A stretch of 64,000 nt of DNA from Eustoma russellianum (lineage: Eukaryota > Streptophyta > Magnoliopsida > Gentianales > Gentianaceae). The translations under genes were made by a program, and so were the position numbers. This document shows, one piece after another, positions 34,631 through 44,539 of the stretch; the first letter of the stretch is position 1; each line of letters begins with the position of its first letter. The DNA lies in contig AP025069.1 in the NCBI GenBank assembly GCA_036186865.1, positions 9,184,270 through 9,248,269 on the forward strand. The letters are read 5' to 3'. The notes under the pieces were generated by a model. That model did no database searches. It had not been told where the DNA came from and saw only the letters and a program-made list of their open reading frames with translations.

Positions 34631-35426
34631 TGTTATAATAGTTTGTAAAGGCAATGGAACGAAGAATGAATGTTTGAGATCAAAGATGAAGGTGAAATGG
34701 TGTTGGAATAAGCAAGAATAGCTTGACTCATGACTTGGATCGATCCATGTATCAAATGGATAGATCTATGTGGCTTGAAAATGAAGTTGAGTATTCTGCC
34801 GGACATAGATCGATGTNNNNNNNNNNGATCGATGACATCGATCGATCGATGTCACATACATCGATCGATCGATGTGTCCTGGTTGAGATCGATGTATGAA
34901 CTGAGGACATCGATCGATGACATCGATCGATCGATGTCACATACATCGATCGATCGATGTCCAGAGTGCAGGGTTCGATGTTGAACTGAGGACATCGATC
35001 GATCACATCAATCGATCGATGTCCTGACAGACGTGTTTTTTCATGAAAATTCACGTCTTTTGCACCAGAAGACATGTCCAATCGCCATGCAACCTCCTCC
35101 AACGACTTCCTGGAGTTTGAGAGCCTATAAATAGGCTATTATAACCCATTAGAAGTCTCATCTTGCAACATATACAATCAAGCATTCCATATTCTTCTTC
35201 TTACTCAAGAACACTCTTGTTTTCAGAAAGTTCATTGTTTCTCAATCCTATTTGCTGAGGATTAGAGATTGTTGGCTGTTGTATCCTAGGAGGAAGTTTC
35301 CCTACAACCCTGCAGCATCTAGTGGGGGCAAATATTCCTTACGGAAAGTGTATATACATGCCTCAAGCCAAGGTTCTTTGTTATTGCTCTCTTCTTGTTG
35401 TCTTGTTTCCCGCATTTTTCATAACA
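34631..35426 (+). repeat. Copia-2 3' LTR with assembly gap
   Basis: Matches the 5' LTR. It has 17 extra bases (GAAGTCTCATCTTGCAA) after the TATA region and a run of N within the palindrome cluster. Confidence 0.95.
34817..34826. other. Assembly gap (10 N)
   Basis: Ten N inside the ATCGATCGAT palindromes of the 3' LTR. The true length is unknown; the 5' LTR has no counterpart for the flanking extra ATCGATGT. Confidence 0.95.
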
Positions 35427-35646
35427 GTTCATTCTTCAGAAATCAATAAGATCGCATGCAAGCAGTTTGTCAATATATACTAACGGATTCCAAAATAAAA
35501 ACATAAATAAAGCAAGTGATTTTCTCGACCTCGCAAACCACTCACTCAATTCGGACAAAACAGTCAATACATAGAAAAATCAAAAAATCACGAACTTTTC
35601 ATATCTTATATCTTAATCAATCATAAGCTCTTAACAGCAGTTATAT

Positions 35647-35910
35647 TGTTGGTTAATTTCCTTACGTGAATAGGATAAAGAAGTCTCCTAGTTTGTAGGA
35701 GTTTTTATTTTGGTATATTTCCTTTTAAGTGTTATTGGTTTTCCTATTAGGTTAAGGTTTTGTCTAGGCTAGTTGAGTCTATTTAAAGGAGTCGGCCGAA
35801 CCGTTGTAGCGGCGGCGAGTGGTAGTTCGGTTTTGAGTTATTTTCCGAACATTAATAAAAGTGTGTTGTGCTTTTTACGCGTTGTGTTCTTGAATCCGTT
35901 GTTCACTTCA
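35647..35910 (+). repeat. 5' LTR of the non-autonomous copia
   Basis: TGTTGGTTAATTTCC to GTTGTTCACTTCA. A TATTTAAA motif near 35779 may act as TATA box. The leader 35911-36642 is noncoding. Confidence 0.95.
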
Positions 35911-35912
35911 AT

Positions 35913-35924
35913 TGGTATCAGAGC
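35913..35924 (+). promoter_or_regulatory. Primer binding site (initiator tRNA-Met)
   Basis: TGGTATCAGAGC 2 nt after the LTR; the usual plant PBS. Confidence 0.93.
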
Positions 35925-36642
35925 CAAGGTTGTTCGAAGAGGGAGGAGCCACCGTGGAGGGTTGCCGTGAGAAGGTTGATCCCGTGAGGAGGTTGCCGTG
36001 TTCTTCGTATTGACAAGGACCGGATTCTGTACAACGAGTAATTAATTTAAAAAAAAAGAGAAGGCCGCCGCCAAAAAAGCCGAAAGGAATCGGCCGAATT
36101 GTTTTTTTCATAGCTTAAAGGAATCGGCTACTGATTAGAATTTTTGTCCCCTCCAATTGAAATCGATCACATCAACCAGCAGAAGGAAAAAGTGAAAGAA
36201 ATCAATTGCCGTGGTTCAATAGTATTTTGAAAAGTTTTAAAAAAGGAAAAAAGATAAATAAATCATCAAATTGGTAAGGAATCTTCTTAAAGAGAAAGCT
36301 TTGCGGAAAAGCAAATCAAACAGGCAAAGGAATAAGAGATCTCCGACGGTGTAAAACGGCGAGAAAGTTCCGATGTCGGTATTTCAGCGGTTCTGGTAAG
36401 CGTAGATCCGGCCTTGTTTGATTTTTTCGTTCGTGTTCCGACTCCGACAATTGAAGAACTCTCAAAGAACACTACCTTTGACAAAGGATCGGAGTTTGAT
36501 TATTTATTCGGGTTAATTTTCGTCCATTCGACGAGTGGTGTTTCTATGAACCTAGTATATATTGCTGCTTGTTGGACATCCTGAGGAGTAGCCAACACAG
36601 AGATTGAAGGCATTCCTTAATCTTTGGAAAGAACCAACCACA

Positions 36643-38065
36643 ATGAGCGAAACTGGTGAGAGTAGCGCTCGACCATCAAGCACCACATCACAAGAGCGTG
36701 TGAGAGAGGTTGGATCGACTGCCGTACAGTGCCCGATGCTTTCTCCGACCAATTATACCGTGTGGGCTATACGAATGAAAGTTGTTCTAAGAGTTCACAA
36801 AGTGTGGGATACGATTGGCGGATGATGCCGAGAATAATGATGTTGCAATTGCTCTACTGTTTCAAGCAATCCCCGAGAATTTGATCTTACAAGTCGGCCA
36901 TCAAGAAACATCGAAAGGAATTTGGAAAGCCATAAAGACGAGATATTTGGGTGCCGAGAGGGTCAAAGAGGCGAGGCTCCAAACCCTAGCTGCCGAATTC
37001 GATAGACTCAAGATGGCGGAAACGGATTCTATCGATGTTTATGCTGGAAAGTTGTCCGAAATTTCGGCAAAGTCGGGCTCCCTTGGGCAGCCCCTAGATG
37101 ACTCCAAGATGGTCAAGAAATTCCTTAATGGTTTGCCGAGATCGAAGTACATACACATTGTTGCGTCACTAGAACAAGTGTTGGATTTGAACAAGATCGA
37201 TTTCGAAGATGTTGTTGGTCGCTTGAAAGCGTACGAAGAACGAATTAACGAAGAAAGTTTCAATACTACATCAGACAGTACTTTGTTATATTCATCTTCA
37301 TCCGATCAACAAAATAAAAGATTTTCGGATCAGAGGGACAGAGGCCGCGACTCACGTGGAAAAGGCAAAGGCCGAGGCCGAGGCCGAGGCCGAGAGACGA
37401 GGAGGGATCGCTCGAAGTTAATATGTTTTAGTTGCGACAAGCCCGGACACTTTGCAAGAAAGTGTCCCGAGAAGTTAATATGTTTTCGTTGCGACAAGCT
37501 CGGACACTTTGCAAGCAAGTGTCCCGAGAGAAAAACGAAGACGAACGAGGCATTTATCGTCGATGAGCATGATGTAGATGAAACAGTGTTTGTCCACGAA
37601 GGTGTTGGTTATGTACCTCAAGAAGTGTGCTTGAATGAAAGGAGCCTGATGCCGAGTAAATTGACTTCTGATCCTATAGAAGATCATATATGGTATCTGG
37701 ATAATGGTGCGAGCAATCATATGTCGGGAAATAAATCTTACTTCTCCAAGTTGAATGAAAATGTTAAAGGCAAAGTAAGATTTGGAGATGGATCTTGCGT
37801 TGAAATTAAAGGCAAAGGAACGGTACTTCTTCAAGGCAAGACAGGGGAACAAAAGCTGCTTACCGAGGTCTATTATATACCAGAACTGAGGAGCAACATA
37901 CTCAGTCTCGGACAAGCCACAGAGGGTGGTTGTGAGGTGAGCTTGAAGGGTGAGCACTTGATGATGTATGATAGGAGCGGCCGTTTGTTGATGAAAGTTC
38001 AAAGGAGTCCAAATCGGCTGTACAAGATCTGCATAAAGCCGGGTGTTCCGATATGTCTTCAAGCC
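36643..38065 (+). pseudogene. Gag-protease of the non-autonomous copia, one frameshift
   Basis: Starts at ATG 36643 (MSETGESSARPSS). The first frame stops at 36823-36825 after WDTIGG; the next frame resumes ADDAENNDVAIALLFQ, so one small indel breaks it. Then come a UBN2-type gag (ILQVGHQETSKGIWKAIKTR), an Arg/Gly-rich stretch, two zinc knuckles in a row (CFSCDKPGHFARKC and CFRCDKLGHFASKC, a 57-bp tandem duplication at about 37417-37530) and protease with WYLDNGASNHMSG. Copia similarity ends at RLYKICIKPGVPICLQA. Confidence 0.9.
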
Positions 38066-38430
38066 GAGAAGAATATGGAGATGGAACGGAAGGAAGAGTT
38101 GAAGAGGTTAAAGCATCAGAAGATAACTGAAAAGGCAGAACAAAGGAGGCTTGCCACTGAGTATGAGCAAAGGAAAACGTAGAGGATCAAGGAAAAAACA
38201 GAGGCTCTGAAATGGAGCATCGTGATGCAAAAGATGTACGAGACAGGGACTGGTCCCATGAGACGGAAAGAGAACGTCCTCGAGACCATGACTCTGGCAT
38301 GGGGGATGTGAGTCAAGAAAGGAACCAAAGTCCATATACAAGGTATGATCGTTCTCACTCAAGTTCTCATGTGCCGGATGACTGGACAAGATCAAAGTCA
38401 CCTCAAAGTCGAAGGAGTGGCGACGAGCAA
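38066..38430 (+). pseudogene. Captured coding fragment: charged coiled coil plus Arg/Asp/Ser-rich tail
   Basis: Not copia sequence. The first part (EMERKEELKRLKHQKITEKA) is a charged helix; read past the TAG at 38180-38182 it goes on as RIKEKTEALK, and from 38212 in another frame as MEHRDAKDVRDRDWSHETER and SQERNQSPYTRYDRSHSSS. This composition is seen in RS/RD-type RNA-processing proteins, but I cannot name the gene. No intron is evident, suggesting capture from a spliced RNA. One stop and one frameshift separate the parts. Confidence 0.65.
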
Positions 38431-38540
38431 AGAGCGGATATCTTAACAAAGCCGTTGGCGCGGACGAAGTTCAAGGAGATGCGGAGCTTGCTTGGCATGG
38501 AAGACCTTCCGAGGGTACATTCGGAAATTAAGGGGGAGAA
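38431..38540 (+). pseudogene. Copia RNase H end and polypurine tract
   Basis: Reads ADILTKPLARTKFKEMRSLL, the standard copia RNase H terminus, then the polypurine tract AAGGGGGAGAA (38530-38540) directly before the 3' LTR. Confidence 0.88.
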
Positions 38541-38804
38541 TGTTGGTTAATTTCCTTACGTGAATAGGATAATGAAGTCTCCTAGTTTGTAGGAGTTTTT
38601 ATTTTGGTATATTTCCTTTTAAGTGTTATTGGTTTTCCTATTAGGTTAAGGTTTTGTCTAGGCTAGTTGAGTCTATTTAAAGGAGTCGGCCGAACCGTTG
38701 TAGCGGCGGCGAGTGGTAGTTCGGTTTTGAGTTATTTTCCGAACATTAATAAAAGTGTGTTGTGCTTTTTACGCGTTGTGTTCTTGAATCCGTTGTTCAC
38801 TTCA
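38541..38804 (+). repeat. 3' LTR of the non-autonomous copia
   Basis: Same as 35647-35910 apart from A/T at the AGGATAAAG/AGGATAATG position. Confidence 0.95.
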
Positions 38805-38875
38805 TATATATATTGTAATTAAGTAGCAACTACCGTTGTTACATCTTATATTTCCTATGGAGGGTACAGAAAATA

Positions 38876-39120
38876 AACAACCATACCAACTATATTCCAG
38901 CGACAGCAAAAAGTTACCGTTAGGGTCTGGAGAGGATGAGAGGTAGACACATAATACATCCATCCTAAGGGATATGCAGTTTGCTTCCGGTGAGACCCCC
39001 GTCTCTAAATGTACCTATATAGATGACACAATAATAGAAAAACGGTGTGACAGTGGACTAGTGAATGAATTTAATAAAAACAAATAAAAAGCTTCCGATA
39101 TTAAAATAATCATCACATAA
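38876..39120 (-). mobile_element. 5'-truncated RTE 3'-end fragment
   Basis: Aligns with the 3' UTR of RTE-2: CGACAGCAAAAAGTTACCGTTAGGG, TAGACACATAATACATCCATCC, TGCTTCCGGTGAGACCCCCG, GATATTAAAATAATCA. Only the 3' terminus is present, as expected for an abortive LINE insertion. Confidence 0.75.
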
Positions 39121-39179
39121 AAACAACATAATATTGGTAATTATGTTTAAACTAAACGGTTCACCTGCTATTTGTTCAT

Positions 39180-39430
39180 GTCAAATTAAATAAATGAAAA
39201 CAACGAAGTTGACTAATAATTAGTTACTAATACAATAAAGTTTATAAATTCTAGAATCGTTCCACAATACCAAATTCAATTATCTAGTTTATCATGGTCG
39301 AATATCAAATTAGATAAATGAAAAACTGCAAACTTGACTAATAATTACTTATGAATATTATGAAAGTTATAAAATTCTAGAATTGTTCCACAATACCAAA
39401 TTGAATTTTATGGTCTATCATTGCCGAATT
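39180..39430. repeat. Diverged tandem duplication of ~125 bp
   Basis: 39180-39303 and 39305-39430 share TCAAATTA(A/G)ATAAATGAAAA, CTTGACTAATAATTA-type, AAATTCTAGAAT(C/T)GTTCCACAATACCAAATT. It lies upstream of the small gene at 39719 and may be part of its promoter. Confidence 0.75.
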
Positions 39431-39560
39431 TCATGGTTTTGAAGAAGCCAAAACCTATGATGACCTCTAATGTTTATGTTCCTCTAGTGGTTTACCTTAA
39501 ACTTCTCCCTACCTTAACTCTCTGCCGTAGGTTTTCCTACCAATTCTTTTAGGATTATAG

Positions 39561-39568
39561 TATTTAAA
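39561..39568 (+). promoter_or_regulatory. TATA-like box of the small gene at 39719
   Basis: TATTTAAA about 158 bp before the ATG, followed by CCCTACACATAACATCC, a plausible start-site context. Confidence 0.4.
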
Positions 39569-39718
39569 ACCCTACACATAACATCCTCCCAAATCATCCT
39601 TAAAAACTTCATTTCAAGAAAACAAACATCAAAGTTGATCACAAAGCTTCCTTTCTTGCCTCAAGAACTCAAAATTTCAACAACCAAACATTATTGTTGC
39701 AATCCAAACGATCAAGAA

Positions 39719-39946
39719 ATGGCTAAGCAAGTGAGCTACATTCGCGACTGGATTGAGGTTGCACCATCTCCATTGATATCACCTCAAAGGCCTTCATTCA
39801 AAGCTCCAAAACTCGAGACGATTATTGAAGAAGCACCAAGTCAGATGTATAATCCAATTTTTGTTAGCAAAAGTGTGTTTTATCTTCTTCCTTTGGTCCT
39901 GTCGTTGGCTTCTTATTTCTTGATGAACAGACAGATAATTCATTAA
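39719..39946 (+). CDS. Hypothetical 75-aa protein with C-terminal hydrophobic segment
   Basis: I do not recognise a named family. The start ATG at 39719 lies in AGAAATGGC, a strong plant context; an in-frame ATG at 39635 gives a 28-residue longer form but weaker context. The N-terminal half (MAKQVSYIRDWIEVAPSPLI, then KLETIIEEAPS) is hydrophilic with a Pro-rich middle; the C-terminus (VFYLLPLVLSLASYFL) could be a tail-anchor membrane helix. The surrounding ~700 bp are free of transposons and a TATA-like box lies upstream. It could be an intact small gene, or the first exon of a truncated one. Confidence 0.45.
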   Translation: MAKQVSYIRDWIEVAPSPLISPQRPSFKAPKLETIIEEAPSQMYNPIFVSKSVFYLLPLVLSLASYFLMNRQIIH

Positions 39947-40390
39947 CATTTTGTTCGTAGAATATTGTACAGCTGCTTCTTGTTTTGTATTGTTGTTTAC
40001 GAGAAGCCCACCACTCTCCATTAGTTAATCAAAATTCTTTCTTTTTTCTTTTAACGGTGTTGAAACTTGAGCTTACATGAGGTGAGACTCATATCCACTC
40101 AAAACCTTAAGGCAATGGATGGTGATACCTCATCTTCATATAACCCATGCATTTTATTTCAAAGTACCCGATGTGGGACAATATTCTCAACGTTAGCACT
40201 CACATGGCAACGTGGCTTGACATACACACGTGCCTTATGACCCGCCCTCAATCATAAACCACAAGCCAAGCATGAACATCTGGACTTGAGTGAGGGAAAA
40301 CAATAAATGACCAACAATGGGCCAGGCCAGGTGTGAGTCAACATTATTTAACTCACTTTGATACCATGTTGAAACTTGGGCTTACATGAG

Positions 40391-40880
40391 CACTACAAAA
40401 AGAATTTCGTTTTCCGACGAAAATATCACCGACGTACCATGTGTGGTCGGTATTTCGTCGGTAATTTGCGACGACATAGCGATAAACACAATTTCGTCGT
40501 TAATTGCGACGAAACTACGATGAAATGCATTGTCACTAACAAAAAAGTAGTCAGGTTAATCCTTTCGTTACAATTTCGTCGGTGTTTTGTCGGTGGTTCG
40601 TCGCTACTCTGTGTCTTTTGTTTGTCTCTATTTAGTTTGTAACGTTTCGTCGCTATATCGTCGGTAATGTGTCGCAAAAATTCCAGAAACATAAACACGG
40701 ATAAACAAGGAAATAAATTCGTCGGTTAGTAGGTTCTCGGCGTTGTGTATCGTCGGTTTTTTGTCGATGAAACCCGCGTGTCGCAAATGTTTTGTTTTAC
40801 TTTTCGTTCGTATTCTGATTCGTCGCTGTGTCGTCGCAGATACGTCGAGGATTAAACACGTGTATGAATTAAGAAAAAAG
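40391..40880. repeat. CACTA left subterminal repeat region
   Basis: Direct and inverted copies of TTTCGTCGG, GCGACGAAA and GTCGCTA-type motifs at high density. In En/Spm such repeats are TNPA-binding sites (family knowledge). A matching region lies at the right end, 47755-48160. Confidence 0.85.
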
Positions 40881-40986
40881 AAAGCTGTGATTGGGAAAAA
40901 AATTTATTCATTTAGTAATAAAAATTTACATTATGAAGACGAAAAATTAAAAAAAGAAATCTAAAAGAGAAGCGGAGAGGGGCCGT

Positions 40987-41277
40987 TCACTCTTCGTCAT
41001 CGGAAGAAAGAGTGGCCGCCACATTCTCCGCGAACTCTTTGAGGAGGCGCTTCAGATTGTAATATTTGACTTTCAACTTGCGCAGTCTTCTATTCACGAC
41101 GTGTAGTTGCCTCGACTGCTGCTGCATGTTTGCTATAATTGAACTGTAGTTGATCTGTTGTTCCGGCATTTCTTGGGGTTGTGGCTGAGGAGGAGGCCGT
41201 TGTGGTTGAGGAGTCCGTTGTGGAGGTGCACTGTTTGCCCCTCCACGCCTTGGGGTTGTTTTATAACGACGTGGCAT
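40987..41277 (-). CDS. Small Pro/Gln-rich, coiled-coil CACTA ORF
   Basis: 96-residue minus-strand protein starting MPRRYKTTPRRGGANSAPPQ, with a Pro/Gln-rich centre (PQPQRPPPQPQPQEMPEQQ), a basic helical stretch (QLHVVNRRLRKLKVKYYNLK) and an acidic end (SSDDEE). TATATATA on the minus strand (41318-41325) lies ~40 bp before the ATG. No family recognised. It has no stop or frameshift although its neighbours are decayed. It could be a true third CACTA product or an exon of one. Confidence 0.5.
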   Translation of the reverse strand: MPRRYKTTPRRGGANSAPPQRTPQPQRPPPQPQPQEMPEQQINYSSIIANMQQQSRQLHVVNRRLRKLKVKYYNLKRLLKEFAENVAATLSSDDEE

Positions 41278-41444
41278 ACTTTGTATTTTGTTTATGAAAT
41301 GTAAGCGTGTGGGGTCATATATATAGGTAAACAAAGCGACGACATAGCGACGAATTAGTGACGAATTTTTTTCCCGTTATTCAACACCGGGAGATGTGCG
41401 GGCGTGACGCTTGGTTCGAATTAGCGACGATTTAGCGACCTTGG

Positions 41445-44089
41445 ATGTGCATGAAGAAGCCGTACATGTTCTTGACTGTGATCGCACCGGGGCCTAAGAA
41501 TCCGAAACAGTAGATCGACCTATACCTGCAGCCATTGATACAGGAGCTGAAGTGGTTGTGGGAGTTTGGCGTGGAGACGTTCGATGTATCCACCAAACAA
41601 AACTTCCAGCTCCGTGCTGCGCTGATGTGGACGATCAACGACTTTCTGGCTTATTCTATGTTGTCGGGGTGGAGTACAGCGGGGAAATATGCTTGCCCTT
41701 ACTGCATGAAGCAAGCGAAGACGATGTCCTTGAAACATGGACGTAAGATTTGCTGGTTCGACAGCCATAGGAAGTTCCTGCCCAAACGTCATTTGTACAG
41801 AAAGAACGTGACGACGTTCATGCCTGGCATCGTCGAGAAGGACACGAAGCCCGAGCTTCTCACGGGTGCAGAGGTGTTGGAGGAGATAGACAGTTGTGGA
41901 TTCATAGGGGTCGCTGACGATCCGGACGGCAGCCACAACACAGACCTGGCCCGTGACTGTATCGGATGGAAGAAGAGAAGCATATTTTGGGAGCTTCCGT
42001 ACTGGAAGAGCAATATGATACGACACAACCTAGATGTCATGCACATTGAGAAGAACGTGTTTGACAACATCTTCAATACAGTGCTGAATGTGCCTCGAAA
42101 AACAAAAGAAAATTTGAAGGCACGACTTGATATGCGCGACCTCAAAATGCGACCGGAGCTGCATCCTGTTGCACATCCTACATGCCGAAGTCCTCATACA
42201 CGCTGACTGCGGAGCAGGTAAGTGACTTGTTATCGTGGCTGGGGATGGCTAGATTTCTTGACGGCCATGTTTCGATCCTGTCGAAGGACATCGACGTGAA
42301 TAAACGCAGTTTGCACGGGATGAAGAGCCACGACTGTCACGTGTTCATGCAACGGTTGATGCCCATTGCATTCCACGAGCTGCTTCCAACCAATGTATGG
42401 GAAGCACTTACCGAGATGAGTCTGTTCTTCAGATGTCTTACATCCACGAGACTCAGGGCGGATGATATGTCAAGACTGGAGGGCGAAATCCCAGTGATCC
42501 TATGCAAGCTGGAAACTATATTCCCTCCGGCCTTCTTTGATTCAATGGAACACCTGCCAGTTCATCTACCATACGAGGCACGCGTTGGTGGTCCTGTTTA
42601 GTACAGGTGGATGTATCCGTTTGAGAGGTACTCTTATTTATTACGTGGCATTCTTATGTGTCTAAGCGCGATCATGCTTACCAATTTGTTTCATCATGTG
42701 ACGTTGGAGTATTCACTATATGAACAGATATCTCAGGCATTTGAAGCTGAACATCAGGAACAAGGCCAAAGTCGAGGCCTCGATGTGCAATGCCTATCTG
42801 ACGGAGGAAGCCTCGACCTTCATGTCTCATTACTTCCAGCCAGATGTCCCGTCGAGGTGCAGAGATGTTCCCCTGAACGACGACGGCATTTCCAGATCCG
42901 GTGTCCTCTCGATATTCACACATCCGATCAGGTTTCACGGACAGGGAAAGGAAATGATATTGGGGGACAACGATCTGAAGATTGCTCATTCTTATGTTCT
43001 GCGCAATTGCCGTCAAGACCGTTTCCAGAGGTATAAACAATATCCAATTTTAATTTGTAAATACCTTGCGCTACTATATCCATTATATAACAAAGGTATA
43101 CAAGGTACTTATTCGTAATTTTCTTCAGCTTGTTCGTTGATTTATTGCAAGAACGTTCACCGGGTATATCGAGCGATGCAATAAACAATGAGTTAGATGC
43201 CAAGTTTACTGATTGGTTCAGGTGGCATGTAAGTTTACATATTTGCTGGTTACGTGTACGTCATGTGATACGCATTTATTGCCCCGCTGATGTATACTTA
43301 CTTGTCGTTTTACAGGCGAGCAAAGGTCATCTGGCTGACGAAGAGTACGGTTACATTCTGACACCAGTAGCCGAGGGTCCATTGAGCAGAGTCACGCGCT
43401 ACGACATGTGTTTTGTGAACGGTTATGGATTCCACACAGTCTCCCATGCCAGCCAAAAATAGTCGAAGAACAGCGGAGTATGTGTCAAGCGGTATAACAA
43501 TAGCCCGGACGAGGAGGACTTCTACGGCTACCTTACTGACATCATTGAGCTCGAATATCCCGCATTGCCTATAAAGCGGGTGGTGCTATTCAAATGCGAA
43601 TGATACGATCCAACTCGGGAAGGTTATCGCGCTGGCACAAAGGTTCACGACCGATATAAGTTGGTAGACATACACCAAGGGCGACGGTACAGAAAGTACG
43701 ATCCATTCGTTTTGGCTAGTCAAGCGTCCCAGGTGTACTATCTATCGTATCCGACGACGAGGATGAATGCGAGCTCAAAAGACTGGCGAGCCATGTGCAA
43801 AGTGAAATCGAGCAAGTTTGATGTCAGTATCCAGCCAGGTTCAGATGGCATGGATGCCGCATTTCAAGAAGAAAACCCACGCGTTGTGGATACGACACAT
43901 GTTGAACTGCACAATCTCTCTCTAAACGATTCCAACGGCGGTTTCATCGAAATTCATCACAACATACAATCGGCTGACAATATTGAAGATGTAGGCGAAG
44001 ACGAATACGAGGATGAAGAGGATGACGAGCATGTAGATGAAGATGAAAATGAAGATGCGTATGAGGATGCGGATGACAATGAAGATTGA
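41445..44089 (+). pseudogene. tnpD-like CACTA transposase, 5'-truncated with four stops
   Basis: In TNPD-type transposases the Transposase_21 domain cuts the CACTA ends. Here reading begins in mid-domain at WMCMKKPYMFLT; the N-terminal half is missing and the break abuts subterminal-type repeats. Then come STKQNFQLRAALMWTINDFL, HNLDVMHIEKNVFDN, a DUF4218-like part (SHDCHVFMQRLMPIAF, VHLPYEARVGGPV, YRWMYPFER) and a DUF4216-like part (SGVCVKRYNNS, RRYRKYDPFVLASQASQVYY), ending in an acidic tail. Stops: TAG 41511, TAG 42599, TAG 43460, TGA 43601; a frameshift near 42175. Likely introns at 42628-42706, 43030-43128, 43229-43315 (approximate). Confidence 0.88.
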
Positions 44090-44213
44090 CGTTAGTCAAA
44101 ATTTTTATGTACCTCTTTATGTGAAAGTGTGTATGTATTAATGTACTTATACACATGTATATACATAATATGTGTCTGTAAGTACTTTATATTTTGTATT
44201 ATTTTTTTTCAAT

Positions 44214-44340
44214 ATTGAAGAACGCCGACGATTTACCGACGACAAGTGTCGTCGCAAATTTGAAATAACGACGACACAAGGAATAGCAATGACACAGTAA
44301 ACAGCGACGAACTCCTGTCGCTATTTCGTCGCAAAATTTC
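44214..44340. repeat. Internal cluster of CACTA subterminal-type motifs
   Basis: GCCGACGATTTACCGACGAC, GTCGTCGCAAAT, GCGACGAAC and TCGTCGCAAA occur between the tnpD and tnpA genes, with another cluster at 41333-41440 between the minus ORF and tnpD. They resemble the terminal binding-site arrays. Confidence 0.7.
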
Positions 44341-44539
44341 ATACTAAAACTGAAATCTACCTTCTTTTTCCCTATTTCCCTCCCCCGCGAATTCTCCCCC
44401 CACCTCGCAAAAACTCCCTCCCTCCCCCGCGAAATTCTGCGCAGCTGCCGTCAAGCTCTCCGGTGACCTCCTTTCCCCGGTTAGTTTTTCTTCCTATTTC
44501 GTTTTTAATGATTTTAATTAGTTATAGATTGAATTGTTT

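Larger units (their letters stand above)
25464..35426 (+). mobile_element. Copia-2: Ty1/copia element with a nested LINE
   Basis: LTRs 25464-26223 and 34631-35426, with TSD GTTCA at 25459-25463 and 35427-35431. Gag-pol runs on the plus strand with one frameshift and an RTE insertion in RNase H. LTRs are nearly identical apart from a 17-nt indel just after the TATA box and an assembly gap, so the insertion is young. Its proteins are close in layout to those of Copia-1, and it shares the unusual self-complementary primer site. Confidence 0.96.
35647..38804 (+). mobile_element. Non-autonomous copia derivative with captured coding fragment
   Basis: LTRs of 264 bp (35647-35910, 38541-38804) with TSD TATAT at 35642-35646 and 38805-38809. 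By eye the LTRs differ at one position, so this is a very recent insertion. PBS and polypurine tract are intact. Inside are gag, protease and the first residues of the GAG-pre-integrase region, then unrelated charged coding sequence, then the last copia RNase H codons. Integrase and RT are absent, so it must have been moved by another element's enzymes. Confidence 0.93.

Noticed and set aside
37475..38062. 195-codon minus-strand ORF opposite the non-autonomous gag-protease
   Set aside because: Antisense of recognised gag-protease codons; no domain.
43944..44156. His/Leu-rich minus-strand ORF
   Set aside because: Antisense of the acidic tail of tnpD.
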